A stretch of 64,000 bases of DNA from Otatea glauca (Eukaryota > Streptophyta > Magnoliopsida > Poales > Poaceae), in assembly GCA_036346275.1 (NCBI GenBank), contig CM070711.1, forward strand, positions 49,229,435 to 49,293,434, given 5' to 3'. Below are positions 11,062 to 21,598 of the stretch, piece after piece. The position numbers were made by a program, and so were the translations under genes. Under the pieces are notes generated by a model that was not told where the DNA came from, made no database searches, and saw nothing but the letters and a program-made list of their open reading frames with translations. Position 1 is the first letter of the stretch; each line of letters begins with the position of its first letter.

Positions 11062-11957
11062 GAGGTGGTATCGTGAGCCATACCGACTATAGGTCTTGGC
11101 CCTAGGTAGTTGGTATCTCTTAGAGTGTCCAAAATTATTTTCTAAAGAAAACAAGAAATTGACTAATATGAAACTCTTGGCTTATCTCATCCTCCTACTC
11201 TCATCCTTGCTAAATTACCTTCTTTTCGCTGTTGCTTTCGAGTGGAGATCTTATTCAAAATTTTGTTTTGAATAGATGCGATCTTTCATCCTTCGAGTCA
11301 AGACAGGTGGCTATGCCATGGAGCCGTGGAGAGTTCTTCAAATGATTGGAGGCTTTGATCGTCCGCTCTACCGAGGAAGCAACTGAACGCCAACGTGCAT
11401 CGGGGTTCTTCTCGCAGTCGATCATCTTCGCCGAGAGTGCGACGAGACCACCGCATGATCCACATCACCGCCCAGAGGTTCACTTACGAGGCTGGAGTTC
11501 GTGAGGTCGCTAGACTTGCTCTCACGACGGATCTCGCCACGACCACGCCTACGAGCCGCAGAACACCAGATGTTCGACTTCACCCGGCTGCAAAGGCGTG
11601 CAGGCGCAATACGGATCGTGGAAGGAGAGTGCTATCGCAAGACACCTTGTTGAGTTCGCCACCGCCCAGAGGATCACTTGAGGGACACTGCGCAAGAACG
11701 GAGACAGCGGTGAGGCGTTGAGAGTGGCAGAGCGGGAGCTTCAAAAGACCCGCGACGCACAGAAATGAGTCATCGGCGAGCTGGAGGAGGCCTTGTAGCC
11801 GAGGAAATAGCGGACCAAGTCGCCCAGAGCCGGATGAGGTCGCCAAGAAGAAGAAGAAGAAGACCTTAAGAGCGTGAGTGGGAGCCCGAGGAGCCGCAGA
11901 GGGTCACCGGATAGGTTCGCACCCATGCCACCCCACCCACCGTTGTATGCCCCGGAC
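11062..11957 (+). mobile_element. Primer binding site and 5' internal region of a gypsy element, truncated
   Basis: Directly after the LTR end lies 'gaggtggtatcgtgagcc', a degraded form of the 'tggtatcagagc' site complementary to initiator tRNA-Met; the intact form is seen at 57064-57081 in the related element. The GC-rich sequence that follows has frames on both strands but none I can assign to gag with confidence. It stops at the 33-bp repeat. Confidence 0.6.
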
Positions 11958-11990
11958 CGAAGCACTTAAATTATTTGTTGAACATATATA

Positions 11991-14802
11991 AGGGCACATA
12001 CATGAAAGTTAGGATGATAAAATAAGCAATAAGTTAGATTATATTGCAAGGGCATTACAACGATGACAAAATTGCTTGCAGAACTAACTAACTAACTAAC
12101 GAAAACTTGGTTGTCATGGTGGAACAAATGATCGTTCGCCTATCACGGTCTGTGAAATGATGCACAACATTGTTTGCATGTTACATGACCGTGTAAATTT
12201 TGCGATTTGTACTCGGACACGCTCAATCCCTACTATGAAAGAACTCTATGGGGATCGCGGTGCTCGGCTATCGCGAATGGGTGCCCTATGCCGTGCGTCT
12301 CGGGTGTATAAGATGAATTTTTGGTCTTTTGATGTGGATTTACGCCCTCCCACATGGGCATGTCATCCCAATTCTGGCGTCCCCTATGTTAATACCACCG
12401 GGTTCTCGGATGAGTGCTGCGTGTAGCGTCGATGATTTGTTGCGTGGTGCGGACCTCGGCCGGCTGCTTCCCTTGTCCCTTCTGTTCGAAAGGAGGTACC
12501 CTCTTGCACCTCGGTGTGTTGGCGTTAGCGGACACTTGCCGAGACGCTGCTCTGTTTGACTTGCACTCCACTATATGTGCGGGAGGTGTGTGTTGGGTTT
12601 ATCGTTGTACAGCCGGAGCGTGCCTGCGATCAATGCGGTATGCTGCTTTGGTGTTGAATAACACCGTAGGCGTGCTCGAAGTGCAGCTTTTACGGCGGTA
12701 GTAGCACCACGGAGAGGTTGCTCCCCGGTTATCCCATCTGAGAAGTTTGAGATGTGGGTGGTATGTCTCGGGTCCACCAGTTGAAGTAACGCACCATTCA
12801 TCCTCGACTAAGGGGCACCGGTAGAATCTCCGGTCCGCTAGTTCATCGTGGAAGGTATCTACCATTGCCTGAAGGCCGTGTTCGCAAAAGTCGGGCCTTT
12901 CGGGTGAGCCTTGAGGAGGTTTCTCCTTTGACTCCAGCAATTTTGCAATTTTCTTTTTGAAATCCTGTATGCGATGAACTGGTTTAGAATTACTACTTTG
13001 TGAGTGAAACATGAGTATGTCGCATGAAACTCACCCATTGGTTGGCCCCTTGCCCACCGGCCCTGAGCTCTGGTCGATCTAGAGTAGGGACATATCCTGG
13101 CGGCCTCTCCCACCGGGTGAAGTTCTCGGGCGAAGCGGGGTAGGCGTCATGGCAGTTGTGGATAAATTCGAAGTCACGCCGTTCCGGCCCGTCGATCCAT
13201 TGGAAGAAGCAACACCGGTCCTTGTGCTGAGAAAAGAAAGAATGATGCTTGAAATGGTACTGTTAGCCTGTATTTTATGGATACAAGTAGGTTTACCCGG
13301 TAGGGGCGGGCACAATAGTAGTGAGCGCGGGCGGCCGTCTCTCTGTGGGTAGATTGCATCATCTTCACCGGAAGGTTGTAGTCGCATTTGGGTATTCGGG
13401 GCGGGATGACACGCTGGCGAAGAAGAAGCGTGATAGAATGACATCGTGCCTAATTCGTGTAGATTCGGTGATGTTTATTCTGGTTTGGCGGTGTTGGATG
13501 TCTACCCTCGATCGGTTTTATAGTGGTGGTGAGGGTTACTCCACATAACTACAACACTTGTCCATTTTGGCTGGCATCCTTTGTGAAAAGTTGCCTGACG
13601 TGTCACCCTTCATCAAAGCCGCACGACTGTCACCTTACGAGAAAGGCCGCACGACTGTCACCCTCGAGAAAAGTGCGACCATTCACCCTCTATCAAAGGC
13701 TGCACGACGTGTCACCCTCTATCAAAGGTTGCACGACGTGTCACCCTCTCCAAAAGTGCCGCGACTGTCATACTCGAGAAAAGCGGCACGACTAAAGTAG
13801 ACAGTGAGTGGTCACTTCGAATTGTGCTAGCATGTATGACAAAGTTTTGTCACTTTTTAGGGTGAAGAGTGTTGTCACATCAGTCAGGGATAGCTGCCAG
13901 CAGCGTGTTGTCGCATCGCACTAACAAAGTAGCTACGTGTGTGCAATCCTATCGACGTGATAAAGGTAATGGTAGTGTATTTACAAATAGCGCCACAAAA
14001 GTAAAAGATTATATATAGCACAAAACTTCATAAATAAAACTAACATATGTGATATTACATGAGCTAAGAAAGTAAAAGACGATATTGTTTACGGTACATC
14101 ATGTGTAAAAGAAACAAACTAGCTACGGCCCCTGCGCGGTGCAACACCTCTTGTGGTCCCATGCCTCCTACGACACTGCACATGTCGAGACGGATATGTG
14201 TCAAGGGCCTGTCCACGAGTACTCCTAGGAGGTCGGACCAAATTGTGCGAATGTGGCGTCTGTGTCGGTGAGATGGGCGGTGGCCGATGCGTAGCGACGA
14301 CGAACCAAGTACCACACCCGTGGATGCTAATAAGGATCCACGAGAAAGTCGAAGTCCTCATCACGAAAGTAGTAGTCCCAGAGTGCTCGCGCTCTGTCGG
14401 GGCGTGGTCGGCCACTGTTGACAAACTTTTCAAGTTAGAGCGACCGTTATATGAACAACAAAATATATGAAAAAGAGACCACGATGTACTGCGGTCATCG
14501 GAGACGACCGAGTCCGATATCAGTGGAGCCCCAGGCGATCCGGGCGAGGCGGTCGAGTGCTGCTGTGTCGACCTCGTCATGAGACGAGCGAGGACACTGT
14601 ACCACGTCGTTCGCCTGGGCGCCTACGGCGTCGGTGTATGACACGGTGAGTCAAGTCTGAATATGGCGCGGCGCCCCTCGAAGGCCGTCGGTGTGACCCT
14701 ATCGTATGGGTGGCACCGCTGTATCAGCGCCGGCGTCGCCTTGTGTGCCTCCACGGCAAGGTCGCTGCGACAGCGATAGGAGGTAGTTAGTTAGCATAAT
14801 TT
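11991..14802. other. MULE interior without an assignable gene
   Basis: Moderately GC-rich DNA with many overlapping frames on both strands. The codon-like composition of the minus strand suggests further decayed exons of the PMD gene or of a third gene, but I found no motif. It includes a four-copy 'aact' run at about 12083-12102 and the tandem array at 13590-13797. Confidence 0.45.
13590..13797. repeat. Short tandem repeat array, unit about 27-35 bp
   Basis: About six imperfect units built from 'cgacgtgtcaccctctatcaaagg' and 'cgactgtcaccctcgagaaaag' follow one another. Two unit types alternate, differing in 'tatcaaagg' versus 'cgagaaaag'. Confidence 0.8.
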
Positions 14803-16663
14803 TCAAGGCGTTACATTGAATGACAAATGGAAGGAGTACGAACCGCGGTGGAAAGCGAGTCCGGTTGGGTGGGTGCGTGTCGGAAGTGGTCGAATCGTGC
14901 CTAGGAGGTGACTCCACGACCGCGCAACTCGAGCGCGGTGCGCGTCTTTGTACCACTCGATATATCGTCGTGCGTCTGCCGTGGTTGTAGGGGCGTCTCG
15001 TCGATCACATCCGCAAGAGCGGTGCCCGCCACGTGCATGAGGTACCATGCGTCTTTGCCACCTCTGCGTCGCAAGCCGAAGCCTTTGTGTGTGTACCGCA
15101 AAACAAAAGCGCAACATTAATTCGCAAACCACGAGATCGTAAGTACTAATAGAAGGGAAAACATGTAGAAATACGGACGAGTGCAGCGGTGCTTTGGAAT
15201 GATGTCGCTGTGGGTACTAAGGCGCTCGCCACGAGACCAAGCGCCTCATGATGCGGTGGGCGGCGTGCGGCTCGGCGAACACGTCGAACACCAAGTGGCG
15301 TCGTGTCAGCGATTACATGCGTCGTGATGCGCTGCAAACAGAACAGTTGCGGCGCGTATGCTGGACAAGCTCGAGAGCGTGGGCGCCATATGGCGCGATC
15401 GTCCGGAGTGGTCCAACATCGCTACGTCTCGAGGGTGCGAGCGTGCGTCGTAACTAGGGTGAACGCGGTACGCAAAGAAAACAACAGAGATGAACGTTAG
15501 TACAGCACGTGGAGAATTAAAAAAAACAACATACGACTACGATAGATAGTACTGACCGATCGGCGACACCACAATGCCCCCATCGTCGGACGATCAACCT
15601 CTTCCAGGAACTCAGAGAAGGTCGGTAGTGGTAGCCAGTCTATATATGGTCGTCCGATCTGGAACCTCTCGAACGACCACAGCTGTAGTAGCAAAGGGCA
15701 TCCGGCGAGAGTGGACGAGTCGGACACGCGACGACACCCGCCGCACAGTGCACGGTACATCGCGGCAAGTACCGCAAGTCCCCAAGCCAATTGTGGGATC
15801 TCCTCCAAGTCGGCATGGGCGATCGTCCTTGCAAACTGGATCATGTGCCTGTCGATAGTGTCCCCGTGCGACGAGCAGAACAAGACCCACCCGAAGAGCC
15901 ACAGAAGGTACGCCTCCAAGTCCGGGCGACGGCCTGCTCCCGACTCGGCTACCATCCTCTCGAGATACGAAAGTAATGGTTAGGTTGTTAAATGCAATGA
16001 AAATCACACACGTGAGTCAAATCACATCGACAAGGAAAAATCGCGCTTACGTAGAACTACACAAGCCACGCTACGTCGGACCGTCTTGCAATTGTGAAAA
16101 TCGTGTACTGTGCCTCGGGTAGCACCCCCTCAAACCGGTGGAGGATATCTGCCTGCCGCTCTGGGTCGACATCTGCAGGAACCACCGCATCCCCTGAGCA
16201 GGGTAGGCCCAGGAGGTAACTGACGTCCTCTAGTGTCGACGTCATCTCACCACACGGCAGTGAAAAGTGTGGGTCTCGGCCGCTACCGATCCACTAGAGC
16301 GATCGGCAAGCTCACATCCGTAAGGGAACGCCTAGAGGCACTCCGTCGGTCCTGGCTTCCGCGGCGGTCGCCTCGACCATACGGGCAACAGGTAGTAGGC
16401 CAGCTGTCCTCAACCTGCAAAAGAATGTGACAAGTATTATTGTGGTGTGTGTCGAAGACATGAGTACAACACTGCGACAAAATTGAACTAACCTCGGGAT
16501 CCATCGCGGATTGAGACGCCATGCCCTCATGGGGGTGCGCAAGCGCAGGGCCCCAAGCTCCAACGCCGCCTCCCCCCTGCGGGGCAAGGTCGCTAAGCGG
16601 CTTGGTGAGTCGTGTCGGCCGACGGTCAAGCAACTCATACAACCGTCCGCGCCATGCACGCAA
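14803..16663 (-). pseudogene. Plant mobile domain (PMD, aminotransferase-like) protein of the MULE
   Basis: A first exon runs from about 16663 to the GTTAGT donor at 16492. A 78-bp GT-AG intron (16415-16492, ending TTTTGCAG) leads to an exon with RLRTAGLLPVARMVE, a frame break and an in-frame stop, then SLPCGEMTSTLEDVSYLLGLP (about 16270-16185). These are hallmark motifs of the plant mobile domain of the MAIN/MAIL1 family. The core continues at 15955-15500 with EAYLLWLFGWVLFCSSHGD, QLAWGLAVLAAMYRALC and LLQLWSFERF. A later fragment has RYIEWYKDAHRARV near 15000. PMD proteins occur both as host nuclear proteins and inside plant transposons. Here the gene lies just downstream of the transposase on the same strand. 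Frame breaks make it a pseudogene; the 3' end is uncertain. Confidence 0.82.
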
Positions 16664-16973
16664 TTAAAAATATTTATGTTACTACAAGGTGTAAAAAAGG
16701 TGCAAAATAAATACAACAATTACAAATAGAATATGAATGGAACAAGTACTATCGTAATTTAGAGCACACATAATACATGGAAGTAAAAATGTTCATCTAT
16801 GTGCAAAGCGTTAAAAAGATACAAAATGAATACAACATACTACACTCATTTAATCAAGTACAATAACATTCATAGTACATATTTTGACCACACGTACGAA
16901 TTCGATACAAGCAAATGAAATTCTAGTGCATTGAAGTAAACCACAGTTCAGTACGGAAAGACCATATAACACT

Positions 16974-19592
16974 TCACGATTTCTGAATCTTCGGGCAACT
17001 CTTGAAAGAGTGCCCTATCTCCTTGCAAGCAAAACATTTCTTTACGCGGCGGCCACTTTCAGCGGCGTCCATATCATTCCTTATATGCCCGGATTGCCTT
17101 CTTCCTACTCCTTTAGCTTGCTCATGTGCAGGACCCAGCGTGTATCCTCCCGACTTTTGTGCTCAGTGAATAAACCCACCACTCGGAAACCGTACATTCT
17201 GGCGCTCCAAGTTGCACCACAACTTCCTTACTAAAGAATTGAGACATGAATATACGGATCCATATGAATCGTCGAGCGAGCAGCCATAACATGGGAGCAT
17301 GGCACATGTAATAGACGAGGCTTATTCGGTCACGAACCAAGTTTGCGTGTATGATGCATTCGTGAGCAACTTTTCACGGTTCATCCCACGACCGGCTTTC
17401 TCCTTGCACATCACCTAGAAAGCGGAGCTCCTCGTACCCATCTTCGTTCTTTGCGTGCATCTCCCCTTCTTGCCTTTGTCCTCCATGTATGCGAAATCAT
17501 CTCCGAGTACTTCATAGCGGGATCGTTCATGCGCGTGATCGCCCTTGCATGGCGATCAACGAAGTACTTTGTGATGCCACGAAGAACACCCTCAACTATA
17601 CCAACCAAGGGAAGGGGTCTCAACCCTCGCATCACCCAGTTGTAAACCTCCCCAAGGTTTGTTGTCATGACCCCATACCTCGCACCATCGATGTCGTAAA
17701 GCAGAGCCCATCTCTCCCTAGGCTCATGCTCTATCCATTCGGAGAAGCATTTCAGAGCCCTTCCATTCCTTCGAACCAGGTGGGGAGGGTCAGTGGGTAA
17801 CTCCTCCAGCTCGACTGGGGCCTCCCCTATGGCCGGGGTTGCCCTCTTCGTTGTCTCAGCTGTGTGCCTCGATGTCAGCTCATCCAATTTCTTCCAGAGT
17901 ACATCAAACTTTCTCTGCTGGTTTTGGTCGCAAAGCCTCTTGAAAAGCTTTGTTAGCTCCTTGTTCCTGAACTGCTTGTAGAAGTTGGCACCCATATGGC
18001 GCTTGCACCACCTACTACGCAAATCAGGCCATGGATGAGTCTCATCCACACTTTGTTGCAACTGAATAATTGCCCTCAAAAGCCCAGTATGCCGATCGTG
18101 TATGATACACACTCCAGGCCGCTGATGAATGACATCGGCTTTGACATTCCGTAGGAACCAATGCCAGCTATCTGTGTTTTCACCCTCCACGAATGCGAGC
18201 GCTACGGGGAAAACTTGATTATTGCCATCCACTCCTATGGCAGTCAATATCTGCCCTTTGTATTTACCAGTCAAAAATGTCCCATCCGCACATAACAAAG
18301 GACGACAATGCCTAAACGCATTGATGGATGGACCTAAAGCGAAGAATGCCCTCTTCAAAACCATCTTCCTAGAGAAGCTGCGAAGGATGCTCACAAATGT
18401 CCACATAAGTTCCAGGATTTCTTTCCTTTATCACCTGAAGCAAACCTGGCAAGTTCTGGTAGGAGTCTTCGTACATGCCGAACCGTGTTTGCAATTCCTT
18501 CTGCTTTGCTCTCCATGCCTTCGCGTAGCTTATTATATACTGGAACCTCTGTTGTATTGCGAGTATGATGGCCCGTGGCTCTAAATCTAGGTTGCCTACA
18601 ATCTCTCCGAGCATTGCATTGGTAATAAAGCCTGATGATATGTTCCGGTGTGACTGCGTCGCCGACTCCGTTAGTATGCATGTATGTGGGACGACTATAG
18701 AACACTTCCAAATGGTGTCCCATTTAGGTTGGTACGCATGGACACGCCACGGGCAACCCTCCGTCTGGCATCTGACATCATACACCCGCTGACCGGACTT
18801 TACAACCTTGAAGGTTCTGCGCAACGACACTGCCCATGCTATTACTGCTTCTTGAACCTCACTCTTATTCTTGTAAATTGCACCTTGTCTCACTTCATTC
18901 TAATCATACTGCGAAGGGAACTGTTCGCCATCGTTCACCACCAGCCTGTCGAACGGATACTCATCCCACTCTGTAGGGAATAGATCTTCAGCGGCTTCAT
19001 CATTACTTAAAGCCTCATAGTCCTCATTCTCTGTGTCCATTGCTTCAACCACTGATTCAATGTTTTCTCCCTCGTCTGCCATACCCATTGCTTCTTGAAC
19101 CTCTCCTATTGCAACATCAGCTCTCTCACCTTGCACTTCGTACTGACCCGAACCTACATCTTGCTCTACTAAGCCTTCTCTACTTCTGCTGCTCTCCCCA
19201 ACTTCCTCTGGTTCTTTACCAACAACCTCTTGCTGCGTCGCATGCCCGGTATTGACTTTCTCGAATGCTTGTGCCAATAACACTAATGGCCATCCTTTCT
19301 CAATTGCAATTCTTACGTACGAACTCCAAGATTTCGGCCCTCTCATTTCCATTAATTCCCAGTATGTGCAATCTATTCTCCGGCAAACTACTCCGTGTAA
19401 CTTCAGATCATGCAATTCACGGTCCAAAGAGAACATGTGGTACAACCATCTCATAACCGTTGCCCATGAACGCTCCCCTGCGCGTGACAGGCTAGCCTCT
19501 ACACTTGCGAAATAACTTAGATCTACCCCTTCAACACCCATGTGCGGAACTCCTTCTCCATAGTATATTTTAAATTTCACTCTATCATCCAT
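16974..19592 (-). pseudogene. MuDR-type MULE transposase, disrupted
   Basis: The frame starts at ATG 19592 and runs through an acidic linker. One in-frame TAG (18900-18902) separates it from the next 175 codons in the same frame, which hold the MuDR DNA-binding domain (QEAVIAWAVSLRRTFKVVK, YDVRCQTEGCPWRVHA). A frameshift near 18370-18400 leads into the MULE catalytic domain, with D in CADGTFLTGKYKG, D in VCIIHDRHTG and E in NLGEVYNWVMRG, matching the family DDE triad. Further 3' are a SWIM-type motif, PRLLHVPCSHVMAA (about 17280-17325), and a CCHC knuckle, CFACKEIGHSFKSC (about 16998-17040). The stop is TGA at 16974-16976. Domain order is complete for MURA-like proteins, but a stop and frame breaks prevent expression from this copy. 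It acts in the nucleus by cut-and-paste at the TIRs. Confidence 0.92.
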
Positions 19593-20541
19593 ACATCATG
19601 CAAATTCATCATTACTCTTAACATGTGCATAATTTAACGCTACATTATACGACTAATAATGATCACAAATTTGAATTCTAAGAACGTAGTTTAATTCATT
19701 TTCTTTGATCCATACTTATAGCCAACGTTTAATCAAGTAGAGTTGCAATATTTCAATTCTTACAAATTCTTGATTAGTAATCATTTCAAATTTCTATGAG
19801 AACATGACTAAACTAATGTGTCAGAACCTCTATAGATTGAGTTATTTTTCGTCTGATAATTTTAGCTAGCTTGACTCTACATGACATCTCCGATTTCTCA
19901 GTACACAAATAACCGAATTTGGATTCTACATTTCCTAGTTCGTCAAAAATTTATCCAGAATCTCTAATAAAAAAACTATTATTACAATCGAAATTTTAAT
20001 CCCTACCTCTAGGTCATCCCTACATCAAAAATTTATCCACAAATTCTAATTAAATAACTATTATTACGATCAGAGAACCTACAAGTCCTCTACGACATTT
20101 TAATCCGTACCGAATGAATTATTAATTGCTAACTAAGTCATATAACTAAACATCTGTCTATACCGACATAACTATAAATTCCTAACTAATTCATCTAACT
20201 AAACATCTATCCATACCGAAATAATTATAAATTCCTAACTAAGTCAACTAGCTAAACAACTTGCATCAGGTACTCATTCCTAACTAAGTCATCTAGCTAA
20301 ATAACTATTATTACTCTGTTTAATCTGATTACTATATTACATATTTAACATTTAAATACTTACACAAAAAAAATTAGTACCTGACGCAATGCAGATCTCC
20401 TCCTCTCCCTTTCTCCTCCTCCTCCTCCCGCTCTTCTCCTTCTTCTTCTCCTTCCTTCTCCTTCTCCTCCTCTCTTCCTCTCTGTTTTTTTTGCTGTGCG
20501 CTCGGTGGCTGGCTCGAGTGGGGGGCCAGGTCGCGCGTGGC
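19593..20541 (-). other. 5' leader region of the MULE transposase gene
   Basis: Non-coding DNA between the promoter in the right TIR and the transposase start. It is AT-rich except for a polypurine tract on the minus strand (about 20396-20490, GGAGAAGGAGG type). A leader intron is possible, but I cannot place its borders. Confidence 0.5.
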
Positions 20542-20550
20542 TTATATAGG
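20542..20550 (-). promoter_or_regulatory. TATA box at the inner edge of the right TIR
   Basis: The minus-strand sequence 'gcctatataagccacgcg' has a canonical TATATAA core directly inside the terminal repeat modules and points toward the transposase gene. In MuDR the promoters lie in the TIRs, so the position fits. Confidence 0.6.
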
Positions 20551-20555
20551 CGTTG

Positions 20556-20790
20556 TCTGTCACCAGTTCAAATGGCGACAGAGAGACTGTCGCCATTTAA
20601 ATTGGCGAGAGAGGTGACGGTTGCTCTTTGTCGCCGTTTTAAATGGCGGCAGAGAGCCTGTCCCTATTTGAAACGGTGACAGAGAGTCTGTCGCCATTTC
20701 AAATGGCGACAAGTAGGTAGATTTGTACTTTTTTTCGGCATATTATTTTTGTAAAATAGAATAAAAATAGTATTATTTAAAAAAAATCCG
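20556..20790 (-). repeat. Right terminal inverted repeat of the MULE
   Basis: Inverted counterpart of 9194-9461. It contains the 'tgtcgccatttcaaatggcgaca' modules (20686-20710 and others) and the AT-rich outer block with 'ataatattatttttgt'-like sequence. The element border is set by the 9-bp duplication at 20791-20799. Confidence 0.88.
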
Positions 20791-20799
20791 TATATTCCC

Positions 20800-20968
20800 T
20801 CCGTTCTAAAATAAGTGGCGTTTTAGGAGTTGGCACAAGAATTAAGAGATGCAGTGGATTATCTTATCTACCAGTTTGTACCCAAATTTGGCAAAGTATG
20901 GTTTATTTGTGAGGCTGAAGGATAAAATAGATATTTCTGGTTGATATCGGTTAAAAAAGAAAAAAATA
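20800..20968. mobile_element. Possible MITE fragment cut by the MULE and the gypsy element
   Basis: Reading across the 9-bp duplication gives 'ttccctccgttctaaaataagtgg', a sequence shared by the ends of common grass Stowaway-like MITEs. The other end of the MITE is not visible, so this rests on one terminus only. Confidence 0.4.
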
Positions 20969-21568
20969 CGTTAAAGATAGGATTATGACCGATATTGATT
21001 TAAAGATGGAATTTTATCTCTAAAGAGGCCGATACGGATTGCAGTTAGTAACGTATTGGAGAAGAATATGATCGTTCGATACACTATAAAAGAGGTTAAG
21101 GGTGAGCAAAACAAACAAGTCAACCAATCAAACAACTCGCATCTATTTTTCATTTACTTTCCTGTTAACTAGGAGTAGCTTTATAATTTAGAATCTCCTT
21201 TGTAATTCGATTTTGATCAATAAAGTTGCGCATCGCCGATTGTTGCTCATCCTCGATTACGCCAATCAAGTTTTGATTTTTCTCCGATCTTGTTACGCAT
21301 CCCCTTTTTCGGGAAAATATACCTTTATCAATCATCTAATCAGTCGTAATAAGCTATTTAGACTTATCGTTACCCTTGATTTAATCAGCTTTGTGTAGCT
21401 GTTTAGATCTTTGCCGATCATCATATCAGATCGGCTTTGAGCCTATTTTTCCATCTATCTTGCCGATTGCAGATCAAATCGGATGGCACGCCATGAACCA
21501 ACTTGTACCCGATGTTCTCATGTGTTTGAGCCGATTAATCCATCGTCACATTTTTTGGCACCAACACA
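20969..21568 (+). repeat. 5' LTR of gypsy 1
   Basis: The start is placed where similarity to the 3' LTR begins (cgttaaagatagg versus tgctaaagatagg, so TG has become CG here). The end is placed at 'accaacaca' just before a primer-site-like sequence and is uncertain by a few bases, because the 3' LTR is truncated before that point. A 'cactataaaag' TATA-like box lies at about 21080-21090. Confidence 0.75.
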
Positions 21569-21592
21569 CTTTTGGCATGTCCTGTGGGACGC
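21569..21592 (+). promoter_or_regulatory. Primer-binding-site-like sequence of gypsy 1
   Basis: The sequence 'tttggcatgtcctgtgggac' follows the LTR and resembles the 'ttggcacgcccrgtgggac' tract found at the same place in grass Tat-type elements. Confidence 0.5.
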
Positions 21593-21598
21593 GATGTC

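Larger units (their letters stand above)
9925..11990. repeat. 33-bp perfect direct repeat pair flanking a 2.0 kb inserted segment
   Basis: The same 33 bases, beginning cgaagcacttaaatta and ending gaacatatata, occupy 9925-9957 and 11958-11990. The intervening 9958-11957 is retroelement-derived, while sequence outside the repeats is not. The repeat is far longer than any transposon target duplication known to me, so patch insertion during double-strand-break repair is likely. Confidence 0.9.
9194..20790 (-). mobile_element. Mutator-like element (MULE) with transposase and plant-mobile-domain genes, 11.6 kb
   Basis: The element is flanked by a perfect 9-bp direct repeat, tatattccc, at 9185-9193 and 20791-20799, the diagnostic Mutator target duplication. 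Long terminal inverted repeats share 'aataatactatttttattc', 'acaaaaataatatgcc' and an array of 'ctgtcgccatttcaaatgg' modules. Inside, on the minus strand, are a MuDR-type transposase (16974-19592) and a PMD gene (about 14803-16663). A 2.0 kb retroelement fragment (9958-11957) has been added to it. The extreme terminal bases of the two TIRs differ by a few positions, so the exact ends rest mainly on the target duplication. Confidence 0.93.

Noticed and set aside
11395..11965. Arg/Ser-rich frames on both strands in the retroelement patch
   Set aside because: GC-rich leader or gag-start remnant; no frame has a recognisable gag motif, so no gene is called.
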